Shown here: one piece after another, positions 21,784 to 30,446 of the stretch
Layout: the number at the start of each line of letters is the position of its first letter
How positions within the stretch are numbered: the stretch's first letter is position 1
From: Arthrobacter sp. H-02-3
Lineage (GTDB): Bacteria > Actinomycetota > Actinomycetes > Actinomycetales > Micrococcaceae
NCBI RefSeq assembly: GCF_003097355.1
Contig: NZ_PYUI01000009.1
Span: 107,570-171,569 of the forward strand
Length of the DNA stretch: 64,000 nt
Reading direction: 5' to 3'
Notes under the pieces: generated by a model
What the model was told of the DNA's origin: nothing
The model's database searches: none
Seen by the model: the letters and a program-made list of their open reading frames with translations, nothing else
Position numbers and translations under genes: made by a program

Positions 21784-22649
21784 TCGCAACAACGGAAGCG
21801 TCTGTCTCCGCAGGGAAATCGAGGAAACCTCATTTGACACCGGTAGTGAGCCTCCGCGGCGCCTCCCTGTCGTTCGGCCAGCGGACACTGTGGGAGGACC
21901 TGGACCTGGACATCAACCCGGGTGAATTCTTTGCCGTACTCGGCCCCAACGGCAGCGGCAAGACCACTTTCCTCAAGGTCCTGCTCGGGCTGCAGGAGCT
22001 GAGCACGGGCACGGCCGTGCTTGACGGCCGGCCCGTCGAACGGGGAAGCCGCCGGATCGGCTATGTGCCGCAGCAGAAATCTTTCGACCCCGATACGCCG
22101 CTGCGCGCCCGCGACCTCGTGGCCCTCGGCGTCGACGGCCACCGCTGGGGCATTCGCCTTGGCGGCGCAAAAGTGAACCGGAAGGTGGACGAACTCCTGG
22201 ACCTCGTCGGCGCCAGCGACTACGCCAAGGTGCCGGTCGGGCAGCTGTCCGGCGGTGAGCAGCAGCGCCTGCGCGTGGCCCAGGCCCTCGCCACCGATCC
22301 CAAGGTGCTCTTGTGCGACGAGCCGCTGCTGTCCCTGGATCTTCAGCACCAGCAGGCCGTCAGCGCCTTGATCAACAAGCAATGCCGCGATGCCGACAGC
22401 GCCGTGGTGTTCGTGACGCACGAGATCAACCCGATCATGGACTACGTGGACCGCGTCCTGTACCTGGCCGGCGGACGGTTCCGGGTAGGCACTCCTGCCG
22501 AGGTCATGACCACCGAGGTGCTCTCCGATCTCTATGGCAGCCCGGTGGAAGTCATTCAGGCCAACGGCCGGCTGATCGTGGTGGGGCTGCCCGATGCCAC
22601 GACGCACCACCACCACGACGCGCATTCAGTCGCGGGAGAGGTGGGCTAG
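21780..22649 (+). CDS. znuC: Zinc ABC transporter ATPase
   Basis: 289 residues, starting at the ATG that overlaps the znuA stop (ATGA at 21780). Walker A is GPNGSGKTT, the signature LSGGEQQRL, Walker B VLLCDEPLLSLD, and the H-loop VTHE. A histidine-rich stretch THHHHDAHS near the C-terminus may bind zinc. It powers import through ZnuB and ends immediately before it. Confidence 0.93.
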   Translation: MIATTEASVSAGKSRKPHLTPVVSLRGASLSFGQRTLWEDLDLDINPGEFFAVLGPNGSGKTTFLKVLLGLQELSTGTAVLDGRPVERGSRRIGYVPQQKSFDPDTPLRARDLVALGVDGHRWGIRLGGAKVNRKVDELLDLVGASDYAKVPVGQLSGGEQQRLRVAQALATDPKVLLCDEPLLSLDLQHQQAVSALINKQCRDADSAVVFVTHEINPIMDYVDRVLYLAGGRFRVGTPAEVMTTEVLSDLYGSPVEVIQANGRLIVVGLPDATTHHHHDAHSVAGEVG

Positions 22650-23549
22650 ATGGATCTGGGCAACCTGCTGCATTCAATCTTCAACTTCGAAAACTACGGC
22701 GAGCTGCTCGTCCTGGTGCAGAACTCAATCTGGGCCGGCGCCGTCCTCGGGCTGCTGGGCGGCCTCATGGGCACCTTCGTGATGAAACGCGACCTCGCCT
22801 TCGCGGTCCACGGCATCTCCGAACTCTCCTTCGCCGGTGCGGCGTTCGCGCTGCTGATCGGCGCGGACATCATTCTCGGCTCGCTGGCAGGATCGGTGCT
22901 GGCGGCCGTGGTGCTGGGCCTCATGGGCGTCCGTGCGCGGGACAAGAACTCGATCATCGGCGTCATCATGCCGTTCGGGCTGGGCCTGGGCATCCTGTTC
23001 CTGTCCCTGTATGAGGGCAGGGCTGCCAATAAGTTCGGCCTGCTCACAGGGCAGATTGTGTCTGTCGGAACGGTCCAGCTGCAGGTCCTGGCGGCCGCCG
23101 CCGTCGTGGTGATGCTGGCGCTGGTCGCCATCTGGCGGCCCCTGACCTTTGCCAGCGTGGACCCCGACGTCGCCACCGCCCGCGGCGTGCCGGTGCGGGC
23201 CCTGTCCCTGGCCTTCATGGTGCTGCTGGGCATCAGCGTGGCGTTGTCGATCCAGATTGTGGGCGCCTTGCTGGTGCTGGCCCTGCTGATCACGCCGGCG
23301 GCGGCGGCCATGCGGGTCACGTCCTCGCCCCGGCTGGTGGTCACCTTGAGCATTGTCTTCGCCATGACGGCGACCGTCGGCGGCATCCTGCTAGCCCTCG
23401 GCGGCCGGCTGCCCATCAGCCCCTACGTCACCACGCTGTCGTTCCTGATCTACGTGACCTGCCGGGTGATCGGCGGTGCGCGGGCGAAGCGGGGACTTAA
23501 CGGCCGGGTGGTCCGCACGCCGACCCCTACCTCGACGCCGGTGGCTTGA
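22650..23549 (+). CDS. znuB: Zinc ABC transporter permease
   Basis: 299 residues with about eight hydrophobic segments, ABC-3 family (FVMKRDLAFAVHGISELSFAGAA early; ALLVLALLITPAAAA later). It starts right after the znuC stop. Forms the Zn2+ channel with ZnuA and ZnuC. The C-terminal tail is R/T/P-rich and cytoplasmic. No terminator is obvious in the 145 bases before the convergent zur gene. Confidence 0.92.
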   Translation: MDLGNLLHSIFNFENYGELLVLVQNSIWAGAVLGLLGGLMGTFVMKRDLAFAVHGISELSFAGAAFALLIGADIILGSLAGSVLAAVVLGLMGVRARDKNSIIGVIMPFGLGLGILFLSLYEGRAANKFGLLTGQIVSVGTVQLQVLAAAAVVVMLALVAIWRPLTFASVDPDVATARGVPVRALSLAFMVLLGISVALSIQIVGALLVLALLITPAAAAMRVTSSPRLVVTLSIVFAMTATVGGILLALGGRLPISPYVTTLSFLIYVTCRVIGGARAKRGLNGRVVRTPTPTSTPVA

Positions 23550-23694
23550 GCGCGTGCGCCTGCCGCGTCCGATTTTCCCCAGCTTTGCGCAGGATCGACC
23601 GCGTGGCGCCGCGACCCGCTGGTTGATTGCCGCGGATCCACGTCAAAGGCGGGGAAATTCGGCCGTCGTGCTGCAGGGAACTTCGACGGCGAGG

Positions 23695-24186
23695 CTACTT
23701 TGCGGTCTTCAGCGCCGTGCACTCGGGGCATAGCCCGAAGATTTCCACGGTGTGCTCCACAGCCGTGAATCCGTGCTCTTTCGCGATCCTCGCGGCCCAG
23801 GCTTCGACCGCGGGTGCTTCAACTTCCACGGCCTTGCCGCAGTTGCGGCACAGCAGGTGATGGTGGTGCCCGGTGACGGCGCAGCGCCGATACACGGCTT
23901 CACCGTCGGCGTTGCGCAGGACGTCCACCAGCCCGTCGTCGGCGAGGGACTGCAAGATGCGGTAGGACGTCGCGAGGGACACCGTGCTCCCGCGCTCCTG
24001 GAGAATGCGGTGCAGCTCCTGCGTGCTGACGAAGTCCGCCAGATCGTCCAGGGCGGCACTGACAGCGAGACGCTGTTTGGTGACGCGCTGCTCCTTGCCC
24101 TGCGCGGGTGCCGCTGACGAGACGGGTCTCGGCGCTGACGCCGGGGCCGGAATCCGGCTGTTGCCGGCGGTGGCGCCCTGGGACAT
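23695..24186 (-). CDS. zur: Fur-family zinc uptake regulator
   Basis: 163 residues: a Fur-type winged helix (VTKQRLAVSAALDDLADFVS, STVSLATSYRILQSLADDGLV) then a metal domain GHHHHLLCRNCGK with a CPEC pair at the end (structural zinc). Placement beside znuACB and the palindrome upstream makes zinc the likely metal. I use the ATG at 24186 (MSQGATAGN), which gives an A/P-rich 30-residue lead; the GTG at VTKQRL is an alternative start giving a shorter, also typical, protein. Confidence 0.88.
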   Translation of the reverse strand: MSQGATAGNSRIPAPASAPRPVSSAAPAQGKEQRVTKQRLAVSAALDDLADFVSTQELHRILQERGSTVSLATSYRILQSLADDGLVDVLRNADGEAVYRRCAVTGHHHHLLCRNCGKAVEVEAPAVEAWAARIAKEHGFTAVEHTVEIFGLCPECTALKTAK

Positions 24187-24309
24187 CGTGGAACTCGCTT
24201 CGCTTCGGGGGTTTCGCGGGGGACCCGCTGAGGGGTGGTGGCAATGTCCAAGATTACCAGCGTCCAAGATTGCCGGCAGCGCTCCGTGGACACCATGACG
24301 GGTGTTGCC

Positions 24310-24315
24310 TAGGCT
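24310..24315 (+). promoter_or_regulatory. Leaderless -10 of the MBL-fold gene
   Basis: TAGGCT ends six bases before the ATG at 24322 and there is no ribosome site, so the transcript probably starts at the A of the start codon. Confidence 0.6.
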
Positions 24316-24321
24316 GGCCGG

Positions 24322-24978
24322 ATGAAGCTGACCAAATTCACCCACGCCTGTGTCCGACTCGAGAAGGACGGCCGGGTGCTGGTGCTCGACCCGGGTACGT
24401 TCTCTGAGACGGACCAGGCGCTGGCCGGGGCGGATGCCGTGCTGATCACGCACGAGCACGCGGACCATGTTGACGTCGACGCCGTCGCCGCGGCGCTGCA
24501 GGGCAACACCGCCCTTGAGCTGTTCGCCCCGGAGGCTGTGGCCGCTACGCTCCGCAGCAAGGCGCCCGACGCCGGGAGCCGCATCCACGCGGCGGTCGTC
24601 GGCGAGGACTTTGAGACGGCAGGCTTCGCGGTCCGGACCTTCGGGGGTCAGCATGCCCTCATCCATCCGCAGATTCCCGTCGTGGCCAACGTGGGCTACC
24701 TCGTGGATGCCAACGTCTACCACCCGGGGGACTCGTTCGCGATTCCCGACGGCGTCGAGGTCCGGACGCTGCTGGTCCCCATTCACGCCCCGTGGAACAA
24801 GGTGGGCGAAGTAGTGGACTTTGTGATCGGCGTCCGCGCGCCGCTGGCGTTCCCGGTCCACGACGCGCTCCTGAACGACACCGGCCGGGGCCTGATTGAG
24901 GGGCATGTGACCTGGATCGGAGCGAAATACGGCACCGAGTACCGGCACCTCTCCAGCGGAGACTCGGTGGAGGTCTAG
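24322..24978 (+). CDS. MBL-fold (UlaG-like) metal-dependent hydrolase
   Basis: 218 residues of the Lactamase_B_3 type. THEHADHVD (about 44-52) is the HxHxDH di-metal motif; FGGQHALIHPQIPVVANVGYLV and YHPGDSF provide the later ligands; VPIHAPWNKVGEVVDFV and FPVHDALLNDTG are typical of this subgroup. Substrate unknown; cytoplasmic, no signal peptide. Apparently leaderless. It stands between convergent and divergent neighbours, so it is transcribed alone. Confidence 0.88.
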   Translation: MKLTKFTHACVRLEKDGRVLVLDPGTFSETDQALAGADAVLITHEHADHVDVDAVAAALQGNTALELFAPEAVAATLRSKAPDAGSRIHAAVVGEDFETAGFAVRTFGGQHALIHPQIPVVANVGYLVDANVYHPGDSFAIPDGVEVRTLLVPIHAPWNKVGEVVDFVIGVRAPLAFPVHDALLNDTGRGLIEGHVTWIGAKYGTEYRHLSSGDSVEV

Positions 24979-25016
24979 CCCGTTGGAGGGTTAGCCACCG
25001 CGGGCGCCGCGGCGGT

Positions 25017-26138
25017 TCAGTCCGGCCACACACCGCTCTCGAAGAAGCCGCGCAGCACGGCCTCGTGGGGTTCGGGGTCCAGATCGTGGGCAGCCAGCCA
25101 CTCCGCGTTGTAGTAGTTCCCGGCATAGCGGTCGCCGGCGTCGCACATGAGCGTGACGACACTGCCCCGGCGGCCCTCGGCGATCATCCCGGCGATGAGC
25201 TGCCACGCGCCCCAGAGATTGGTGCCGGTGGACGGCCCGGCATGTAGCCCTGCGTGCTCCCTGAGGTGGCGCATGGCCGCCACGGACGCGGCGTCGGGAA
25301 CCTGGATCATGTGGTCGATCACGGCCGGCACAAAACTCGGTTCCATCCGCGGCCGGCCGATGCCCTCGATGCGGGACGGCAGGCCCGTCGCCGTCCCGGC
25401 AGCAGACGTGCCGCGGGCGGCGGGGGTCCCGCCGTCGGACTGGCTGTCCCGCCAGCCCGGATAGAACGCGGAATTTTCCGGATCGACGACGGCGAGTTTC
25501 GTCTCATGGCGCTGATAGCGCAGGTAGCGGCCGATCGTGGCGCTGGTGCCGCCGGTGCCTGCCCCGACCACCACCCAGCGGGGGACCGGATGCTCCTCCA
25601 GGGCCAGCTGGCCGAAGATCGACTCGGCGATGTTGTTGTTCCCGCGCCAGTCCGTGGCCCGTTCGGCGTATGTGAATTGGTCCATATAGTGCCCCCCGGT
25701 GCTGCTGGCGAGGCCGGCGGCGGCATCGTAGACCTCCGAGGCATGGTCCACCAAATGGCACGAGCCGCCAAACTGCTCGATCAGGGCGATCTTCTCCCGG
25801 CTGGTGGTCCGGGTCATGACCGCGATGAAGGGCAGTCCGAGCAGCTGCGCAAAATAGGCTTCGGAGACGGCGGTGCTGCCGCTGGAGGCCTCGACGATCG
25901 TGGTGCCTTCGCGGATCCAGCCGTTGACGAGGCCGAACAGGAACAGCGACCGTGCCAGCCGGTGCTTGAGGCTGCCCGTGCGGTGGGTGGATTCGTCCTT
26001 CAGGTACAGCTGCACGCCCCAGTGCTCGGGGAGCGGGACGGAATACAGGTGGGTGTCGGCAGATCGGTTGTTCTCGGCGTTGATCCGGCGGACGGCTTCG
26101 TCGGCCCAGGCCCGGTCGTGTCGGTGCGCGGTGTTCAC
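25017..26138 (-). CDS. cds1: PLP-dependent L-cysteine desulfhydrase (Cds1-type)
   Basis: 373 residues of the cysteine synthase/beta-substituted alanine family. K58 in [12 protein letters not shown] is the PLP lysine, [10 protein letters not shown] the substrate loop, and [15 protein letters not shown] the phosphate loop. The sequence follows the Cds1 (Rv3684) group, which breaks cysteine into pyruvate, ammonia and sulfide. A 20-residue G/A/T-rich insert follows [13 protein letters not shown] start with a leaderless -10. It is divergent from a rhodanese 48 bases away, which fits joint sulfide and sulfane-sulfur handling. Confidence 0.85.
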   Translation of the reverse strand: MNTAHRHDRAWADEAVRRINAENNRSADTHLYSVPLPEHWGVQLYLKDESTHRTGSLKHRLARSLFLFGLVNGWIREGTTIVEASSGSTAVSEAYFAQLLGLPFIAVMTRTTSREKIALIEQFGGSCHLVDHASEVYDAAAGLASSTGGHYMDQFTYAERATDWRGNNNIAESIFGQLALEEHPVPRWVVVGAGTGGTSATIGRYLRYQRHETKLAVVDPENSAFYPGWRDSQSDGGTPAARGTSAAGTATGLPSRIEGIGRPRMEPSFVPAVIDHMIQVPDAASVAAMRHLREHAGLHAGPSTGTNLWGAWQLIAGMIAEGRRGSVVTLMCDAGDRYAGNYYNAEWLAAHDLDPEPHEAVLRGFFESGVWPD

Positions 26139-26144
26139 CGCTAC

Positions 26145-26180
26145 AGCCTACCGAAGGGGACGGGACGCCGAAGATAGAGT
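26145..26180. promoter_or_regulatory. Back-to-back leaderless promoters of cds1 and the rhodanese gene
   Basis: Minus-strand TAGGCT (26150-26145) is six bases before the cds1 GTG; plus-strand TAGAGT (26175-26180) is six bases before the rhodanese ATG. The two -10 elements are only 24 bases apart, so the -35 regions must overlap. Confidence 0.65.
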
Positions 26181-26186
26181 GGGCGC

Positions 26187-27059
26187 ATGGACACCCTCAT
26201 CGATGCAGTTGCCCTCAAAGACCGGTTGGACAGTGCCCGAGAAACGGGCCGCCGCACAGTGCTCCTGGATGTTCGATGGGCGTTGGGTGACCCTCACGGC
26301 CACGACCACTACCTGCGCGAACACATCCGCGGGGCTATCTTCGTGGATCTGGCCACCGAACTCGCCGGCCCCGCGGAACCGAGCCGCGGGCGGCATCCGT
26401 TGCCGACGCCGCAGCAGTTCCAGGAGTCAGCGCGCCGCTGGGGCATCAATGACGGCGACGCCGTCGTGGCCTACGACGACAGCGGCAACATGGCCGCCGC
26501 CCGGCTGTGGTGGATGCTGCGCAACGCCGGCTTCCGTTCCGTCCAGCTGCTCGACGGCGGCCTGGCCGCCTGGCGCGCTGCCGGGTTCGAACTGGCAGCC
26601 GGAGCCGAGCAGCCTGCACCGGGGACTGTCACTCTGTCCGGGGGCGCCATGCCCGCGATCGACGCCGGCCAGGCGGCTTCCTGGGGTCGGCGCGGGCTGC
26701 TTCTCGATGCCAGGGCGGGGGAGCGGTACCGCGGGGAAGTCGAACCCGTGGATCCCCGCGCCGGTCATATTCCGGGCGCCGTGAGTGCCCCCACCACCGG
26801 GAATCTGCAGCCCGACGGGCGGTTTCTGCCCCCGGCCGAGCTGCGGGAACGCTTCGAACGGCTCGGCTACCGTGCAGCCGTCCCCACCGCCGTGTATTGC
26901 GGTTCCGGGGTGACGGCGGCCCACGAAATCGCCGCCCTTGAGATCGCCGGCTTTCCCGCTGCTTTGTACCCCGGTTCGTTCTCCGAGTGGTGCCACAGCG
27001 CCTCGAACGAGGTCATCACCGGGGCCGCCCCGTATGGCGAGGACGCGGCTTCAAACTAG
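26187..27059 (+). CDS. Two-domain rhodanese-type sulfurtransferase
   Basis: 290 residues with two rhodanese domains: the first (about 1-130; TVLLDVRW, HIRGAIFVDL) is inactive, the second (about 150-280; LLLDARAGERYRGEVEP, HIPGAVSAP) carries C238 in YCGSGVTA. This is the thiosulfate or 3-mercaptopyruvate sulfurtransferase family. Divergent from cysteine desulfhydrase, so it may convert released or persulfide sulfur. It ends 17 bases before the convergent HNH gene. Confidence 0.9.
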   Translation: MDTLIDAVALKDRLDSARETGRRTVLLDVRWALGDPHGHDHYLREHIRGAIFVDLATELAGPAEPSRGRHPLPTPQQFQESARRWGINDGDAVVAYDDSGNMAAARLWWMLRNAGFRSVQLLDGGLAAWRAAGFELAAGAEQPAPGTVTLSGGAMPAIDAGQAASWGRRGLLLDARAGERYRGEVEPVDPRAGHIPGAVSAPTTGNLQPDGRFLPPAELRERFERLGYRAAVPTAVYCGSGVTAAHEIAALEIAGFPAALYPGSFSEWCHSASNEVITGAAPYGEDAASN

Positions 27060-27076
27060 GGCTCCTTCTTGCCGGT

Positions 27077-28498
27077 TCACGCACTGAGTGCATCTGTCCT
27101 CACTTTTGTCACCCCCGACAAGCTGCCGACCAGCCGTGCGGGCTTGAAGATCTTGGCGCGATGCCGCGGCCGGTGAGTTGTTCGTGGCCGTTCTGCCGCT
27201 TCCGTCCTGAGCGGCGTGCCCGGCAGCGGCGGGGCCGTGGACTGGTAGGTGTGGCCGGTGGGGGTGGTGAGCTGGATGGTGTGTCTGGGGCCGGGACGGG
27301 GCTGGGCGTTCCAGCCGGGGGTTTCTTTGGTGTGGTTGCAGGCTTCGCAGAGCCCGGCGCCGTTGGTGCCGGTGGTGGGTCCGCCGTTATGCCAGGGGAT
27401 GATGTGGTCCAGGTGCCGGATCGGGGCGTCGCAGTAGGGGGTGCGGCAGGTGTCGTCGCGGGTTTGGATGAAGCGGCGGAGCCCGGCGGGGAAGATCCGG
27501 GCCCGGGAGTCCATCCCGACGAGGTCCCCGGTGCCGGGGCGGGTGTAGAGGCGGCGGAGCCGGATGTCCGGGGCTGGGTTCTCGTCCCGTGTCAGGATTT
27601 TGCGGGCCCAGCCGGCGGGGACGGTGCCGTAGCCGGGGAGGCGGGCGGGTTCGGAGCCGGCCTGGAGGAGGGTGCGGTCGGTCATGATGAGCTGGAGTTC
27701 GATGCCGGCGATCCCGCCGGGGGTGCCGGTGATGCGTTCGACGAGGGTGTCGGCCATGGCCTGGCCGCGGGTGCGGGGATCGCCGGCGGAGCGGCAAGAG
27801 TCGGCGTGCCGGGTCAGGGCGTTGTAGACGGCCACGCCCTGGGCGACGGGGAGCAGGGCGGTGAGGCAGGTCATGGTGTCCGGGGCCGGGCGGAGGCTGA
27901 CGTGCCGGTCGGTGGCGGCGTGCGCGGCGCGGTCGGTGACGGAGCGCGGGTCGCGCCGGTAGGCGGCGGTGCGGGCCGCGGCGATCAGGCCCCGGTCCCC
28001 GGCCCCGGCGAGGGCGCCGGTGTCGGCGGCCATTTCCTCATCGACCCCGGCCCGGTCGGCGGCGGTCAGGCAGGCGGTTTCGCGCACGAGCAAGGTGGCG
28101 CGCCATTCGTTGAGGTTCCCGGTTTCCAGGGCGGTGAGGGTGTGCGGCATTTCGGTCACGAGGGCTTTGGCCAGGCCCAGGAGGCGGCTGCCTTTGGCGG
28201 GGGATTCGCGCCGGGCCAGGGCGATCTGCGCGCCGACACCGGCGCCGAGCTTGTCGGCCGGGACCCCCGCGGCAGCCTGCTCGCGGCGCTGCAGCGCATC
28301 GAAGGCCACGCTCAGGCGGGCCTGTTGTGCGGCCGCGGCGGACTTCAGGTCCTCCAGATCCCGGATCTCGTCGATCAGTGCGGCGGCACTGTCCGGGACC
28401 GGGAGGAAGGCCAGGATCCGGGCCAGGTCAGCGACCGTCACAGCACCTGCCCGTGCCGTGTCTGCCGGCCCCGTCTCGGGCCCCTGCTTGCCGTCCAT
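27077..28498 (-). CDS. DUF222 (13E12-type) protein with C-terminal HNH endonuclease domain
   Basis: 473 residues from the ATG at 28498. The long DUF222 region (about 40-330) is helical and R/A/D-rich; the HNH domain follows with [28 protein letters not shown] and [14 protein letters not shown], so zinc cysteines and catalytic histidines are intact. The family is abundant and repeated in Actinobacteria; no biological function is established. Its base composition is as rich as its neighbours' and no repeats flank it. The frame stays open upstream for 125 codons without family features. Confidence 0.85.
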   Translation of the reverse strand: MDGKQGPETGPADTARAGAVTVADLARILAFLPVPDSAAALIDEIRDLEDLKSAAAAQQARLSVAFDALQRREQAAAGVPADKLGAGVGAQIALARRESPAKGSRLLGLAKALVTEMPHTLTALETGNLNEWRATLLVRETACLTAADRAGVDEEMAADTGALAGAGDRGLIAAARTAAYRRDPRSVTDRAAHAATDRHVSLRPAPDTMTCLTALLPVAQGVAVYNALTRHADSCRSAGDPRTRGQAMADTLVERITGTPGGIAGIELQLIMTDRTLLQAGSEPARLPGYGTVPAGWARKILTRDENPAPDIRLRRLYTRPGTGDLVGMDSRARIFPAGLRRFIQTRDDTCRTPYCDAPIRHLDHIIPWHNGGPTTGTNGAGLCEACNHTKETPGWNAQPRPGPRHTIQLTTPTGHTYQSTAPPLPGTPLRTEAAERPRTTHRPRHRAKIFKPARLVGSLSGVTKVRTDALSA

Positions 28499-28663
28499 GA
28501 ATCCAGTGTCCCGTCGACCACTGACAATTAGGGGAGAGCCGAGGCGGGTAGACAAGCCACGGGAGTTGTGCGCGGCCCTCGCTCGTCCGCAGCAGCGAAG
28601 CCCTGGGGGTGTCAGCTTGTTTGTGTAGGAGGGCTGTAGTCGCTGATTGATTGGAGAATCATT

Positions 28664-28741
28664 GTGGCTATGACTGAACCCCGTGAAGTTCTCCCGGAGG
28701 AGCCGGCCCGCGGAGTGGCCTGGCGCTCCAAAGTGGAATAG
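28664..28741 (+). CDS. Possible 25-residue small protein or leader peptide
   Basis: GTG at 28664 with TTGGAG seven bases upstream opens [18 protein letters not shown], ending WRSKVE and TAG at 28741. It lies 28 bases before the alcohol dehydrogenase start, whose own promoter overlaps its end. The good ribosome site argues for translation; no relatives are recognised. Confidence 0.3.
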   Translation: MAMTEPREVLPEEPARGVAWRSKVE

Positions 28742-28757
28742 TCGCCGGGACCGGGGG

Positions 28758-28763
28758 TAGCGT
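28758..28763 (+). promoter_or_regulatory. Leaderless -10 of the alcohol dehydrogenase gene
   Basis: TAGCGT ends six bases before the ATG at 28770; no ribosome site lies between them. Confidence 0.5.
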
Positions 28764-28769
28764 CGACAC

Positions 28770-29945
28770 ATGACACCTGGACGTCCTGTACCCCCGCCCC
28801 TTGCCAAGCCGCTGCCGAACTCCGAGACCTCTGACACCACCGCGATCAACGCCGCACACGCCGACGGCGCCACGCTGGTCGCCGCCTATGGCGCCACGGC
28901 GCCGGACAGCGGACTCGTTCCCTTGACGGTGTCCCGCCGGGAGCCGAAGGCGGACGACGTTGAGATCGCCATCGAATTTTGCGGACTGTGCCACTCGGAC
29001 GTGCACGCCACGCGCGGCGAATGGGGCGGCGACACGTATCCGCTGATCCCGGGCCACGAGATTGTCGGCCGGGTCACCCGGGTCGGTTCCGCCGTCGACG
29101 ATTTCACGGTCGGCGAGCGCGTGGGCGTGGGCTGCATGGTCGATTCCTGCCGCGAATGCGACAGCTGCCTGGACGGCCTCGAGCAGTACTGCGAAAACGG
29201 CATAACGGGAACGTACGGATCCAAGGATCCCCGCAACGGAGGCGCGATCACCCAGGGCGGCTACTCGACGTCGATCGTCGTGGACCGCAACTACGTCCTG
29301 CGGGTTCCGGAGGGCATGGACCCGGCCGCCGCCGCTCCCTTGCTCTGCGCGGGCATCACCACTTATTCCCCACTGAACCACTTCGAGGTTGAGGAAGGTG
29401 ACGTCGTGGGCGTTGTCGGGCTCGGCGGCCTCGGACACATGGCCGTCAAGATCGCCAAGGCCATGGGCGCCGAGGTGACGGTGTTCACGACGTCGGAGCA
29501 AAAGTTCGAGGCGGCCCGCGAACTGGGCGCCGACCACGTCATCCTTTCCACGGACCCGGCCGCGATGGAGGCCGCGGACCGCAGCATCGATGTCATCATC
29601 GATACCGTCGCTGCACCGCACGACCTCAACCCGTACTTCCGCACCCTGCGCGTGGACGGCGCGCTGTTCCAGCTGGGCCTCCCCTCGGAAGCGATGCCGC
29701 CCGTCAACCCCGGCGCACTGATCCGGCGCAGGATCGCGTACGCGGGATCGATGATCGGCGGCATCGCCGAGACCCAGGAGATGCTGGACTTCTGCGCCGA
29801 GCACGGTGTGGTGTCCGACGTCGAGGTGGTCGGGGCGGACCAGCTCAACGAGGCCTTCGACCGCATGGTGGCTGGAGATGTGAAGTACCGTTTTGTCCTG
29901 GACGTCAGCACCCTGGGGTCCCCGGCGGAAAAGGCGGACGCATGA
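28770..29945 (+). CDS. Zinc-dependent alcohol dehydrogenase, NAD(P)-dependent (cinnamyl/AdhC type)
   Basis: 391 residues, medium-chain dehydrogenase. Catalytic zinc: C in FCGLCHSD and the GHE in IPGHEIVGR; structural zinc: C-x2-C-x2-C in [15 protein letters not shown]; nucleotide fold: [21 protein letters not shown] with T/S at the strand 2 end (FTTSEQK), favouring NADP. It reduces aldehydes or oxidises primary alcohols; physiological substrate unknown. The N-terminal 25 residues are an extra P/T-rich lead. ATGA overlap couples it to the HIT gene. Confidence 0.92.
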   Translation: MTPGRPVPPPLAKPLPNSETSDTTAINAAHADGATLVAAYGATAPDSGLVPLTVSRREPKADDVEIAIEFCGLCHSDVHATRGEWGGDTYPLIPGHEIVGRVTRVGSAVDDFTVGERVGVGCMVDSCRECDSCLDGLEQYCENGITGTYGSKDPRNGGAITQGGYSTSIVVDRNYVLRVPEGMDPAAAAPLLCAGITTYSPLNHFEVEEGDVVGVVGLGGLGHMAVKIAKAMGAEVTVFTTSEQKFEAARELGADHVILSTDPAAMEAADRSIDVIIDTVAAPHDLNPYFRTLRVDGALFQLGLPSEAMPPVNPGALIRRRIAYAGSMIGGIAETQEMLDFCAEHGVVSDVEVVGADQLNEAFDRMVAGDVKYRFVLDVSTLGSPAEKADA

Positions 29946-30370
29946 GCACTCTCTTCACGAAAATCATCAACGGCGAGATCCCGGGCCGCTTCGTCTGGCG
30001 CGAGGACGACGTCGTGGCCTTCCTGACCGTGGGCCCGCTGGCCGACGGCCATACCCTCGTGGTGCCGGTCGAGGAAGTGGACCGCTGGACGGACGCCTCA
30101 CCCGAGGTCCTCGGCCGTGTCATGGAGGTCGCCCGTAAAATCGGCGCTGTGCAGGTGGACGTCTTCGATGCCGCCCGGGCCGGCCTGATCGTCGCGGGTT
30201 ACGAAATCAACCACATGCACGTCCACGTGTGGCCCTCGAACTCCATGGCGGACTTTGATTTCGGCTCGGTGGAGCAGCATCCGGATCCGGCAAAGCTGGA
30301 CGCCAACGCCGAAAAGCTCCGCGAAGGCCTCCGCAAAGCCGGGCATTCGGAGCACGTCCCGGACGCCTAG
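29942..30370 (+). CDS. HIT-family nucleotide-binding protein
   Basis: 142 residues with the histidine triad HMHVHVWP (H91, H93, H95) and the N-terminal IINGEIPGRFVWRED. HIT proteins hydrolyse nucleoside phosphoramidates or dinucleoside polyphosphates. Overlaps the alcohol dehydrogenase stop by four bases. Cytoplasmic; no terminator is evident before convergent hrpA. Confidence 0.92.
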   Translation: MSTLFTKIINGEIPGRFVWREDDVVAFLTVGPLADGHTLVVPVEEVDRWTDASPEVLGRVMEVARKIGAVQVDVFDAARAGLIVAGYEINHMHVHVWPSNSMADFDFGSVEQHPDPAKLDANAEKLREGLRKAGHSEHVPDA

Positions 30371-30446
30371 GTTCAGACACGCCGGGGGCACCTCGGCGCA
30401 CCCGACGCATCCCGGACTGGCGCCGGCGCAGCACTCCCCAAGGGGT

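Noticed and set aside
27077..28498. Mobile element or homing endonuclease reading of the DUF222/HNH gene
   Set aside because: No flanking repeats, intron or intein boundaries, and base composition matches the surroundings; DUF222/HNH genes are ordinary in actinobacterial chromosomes.
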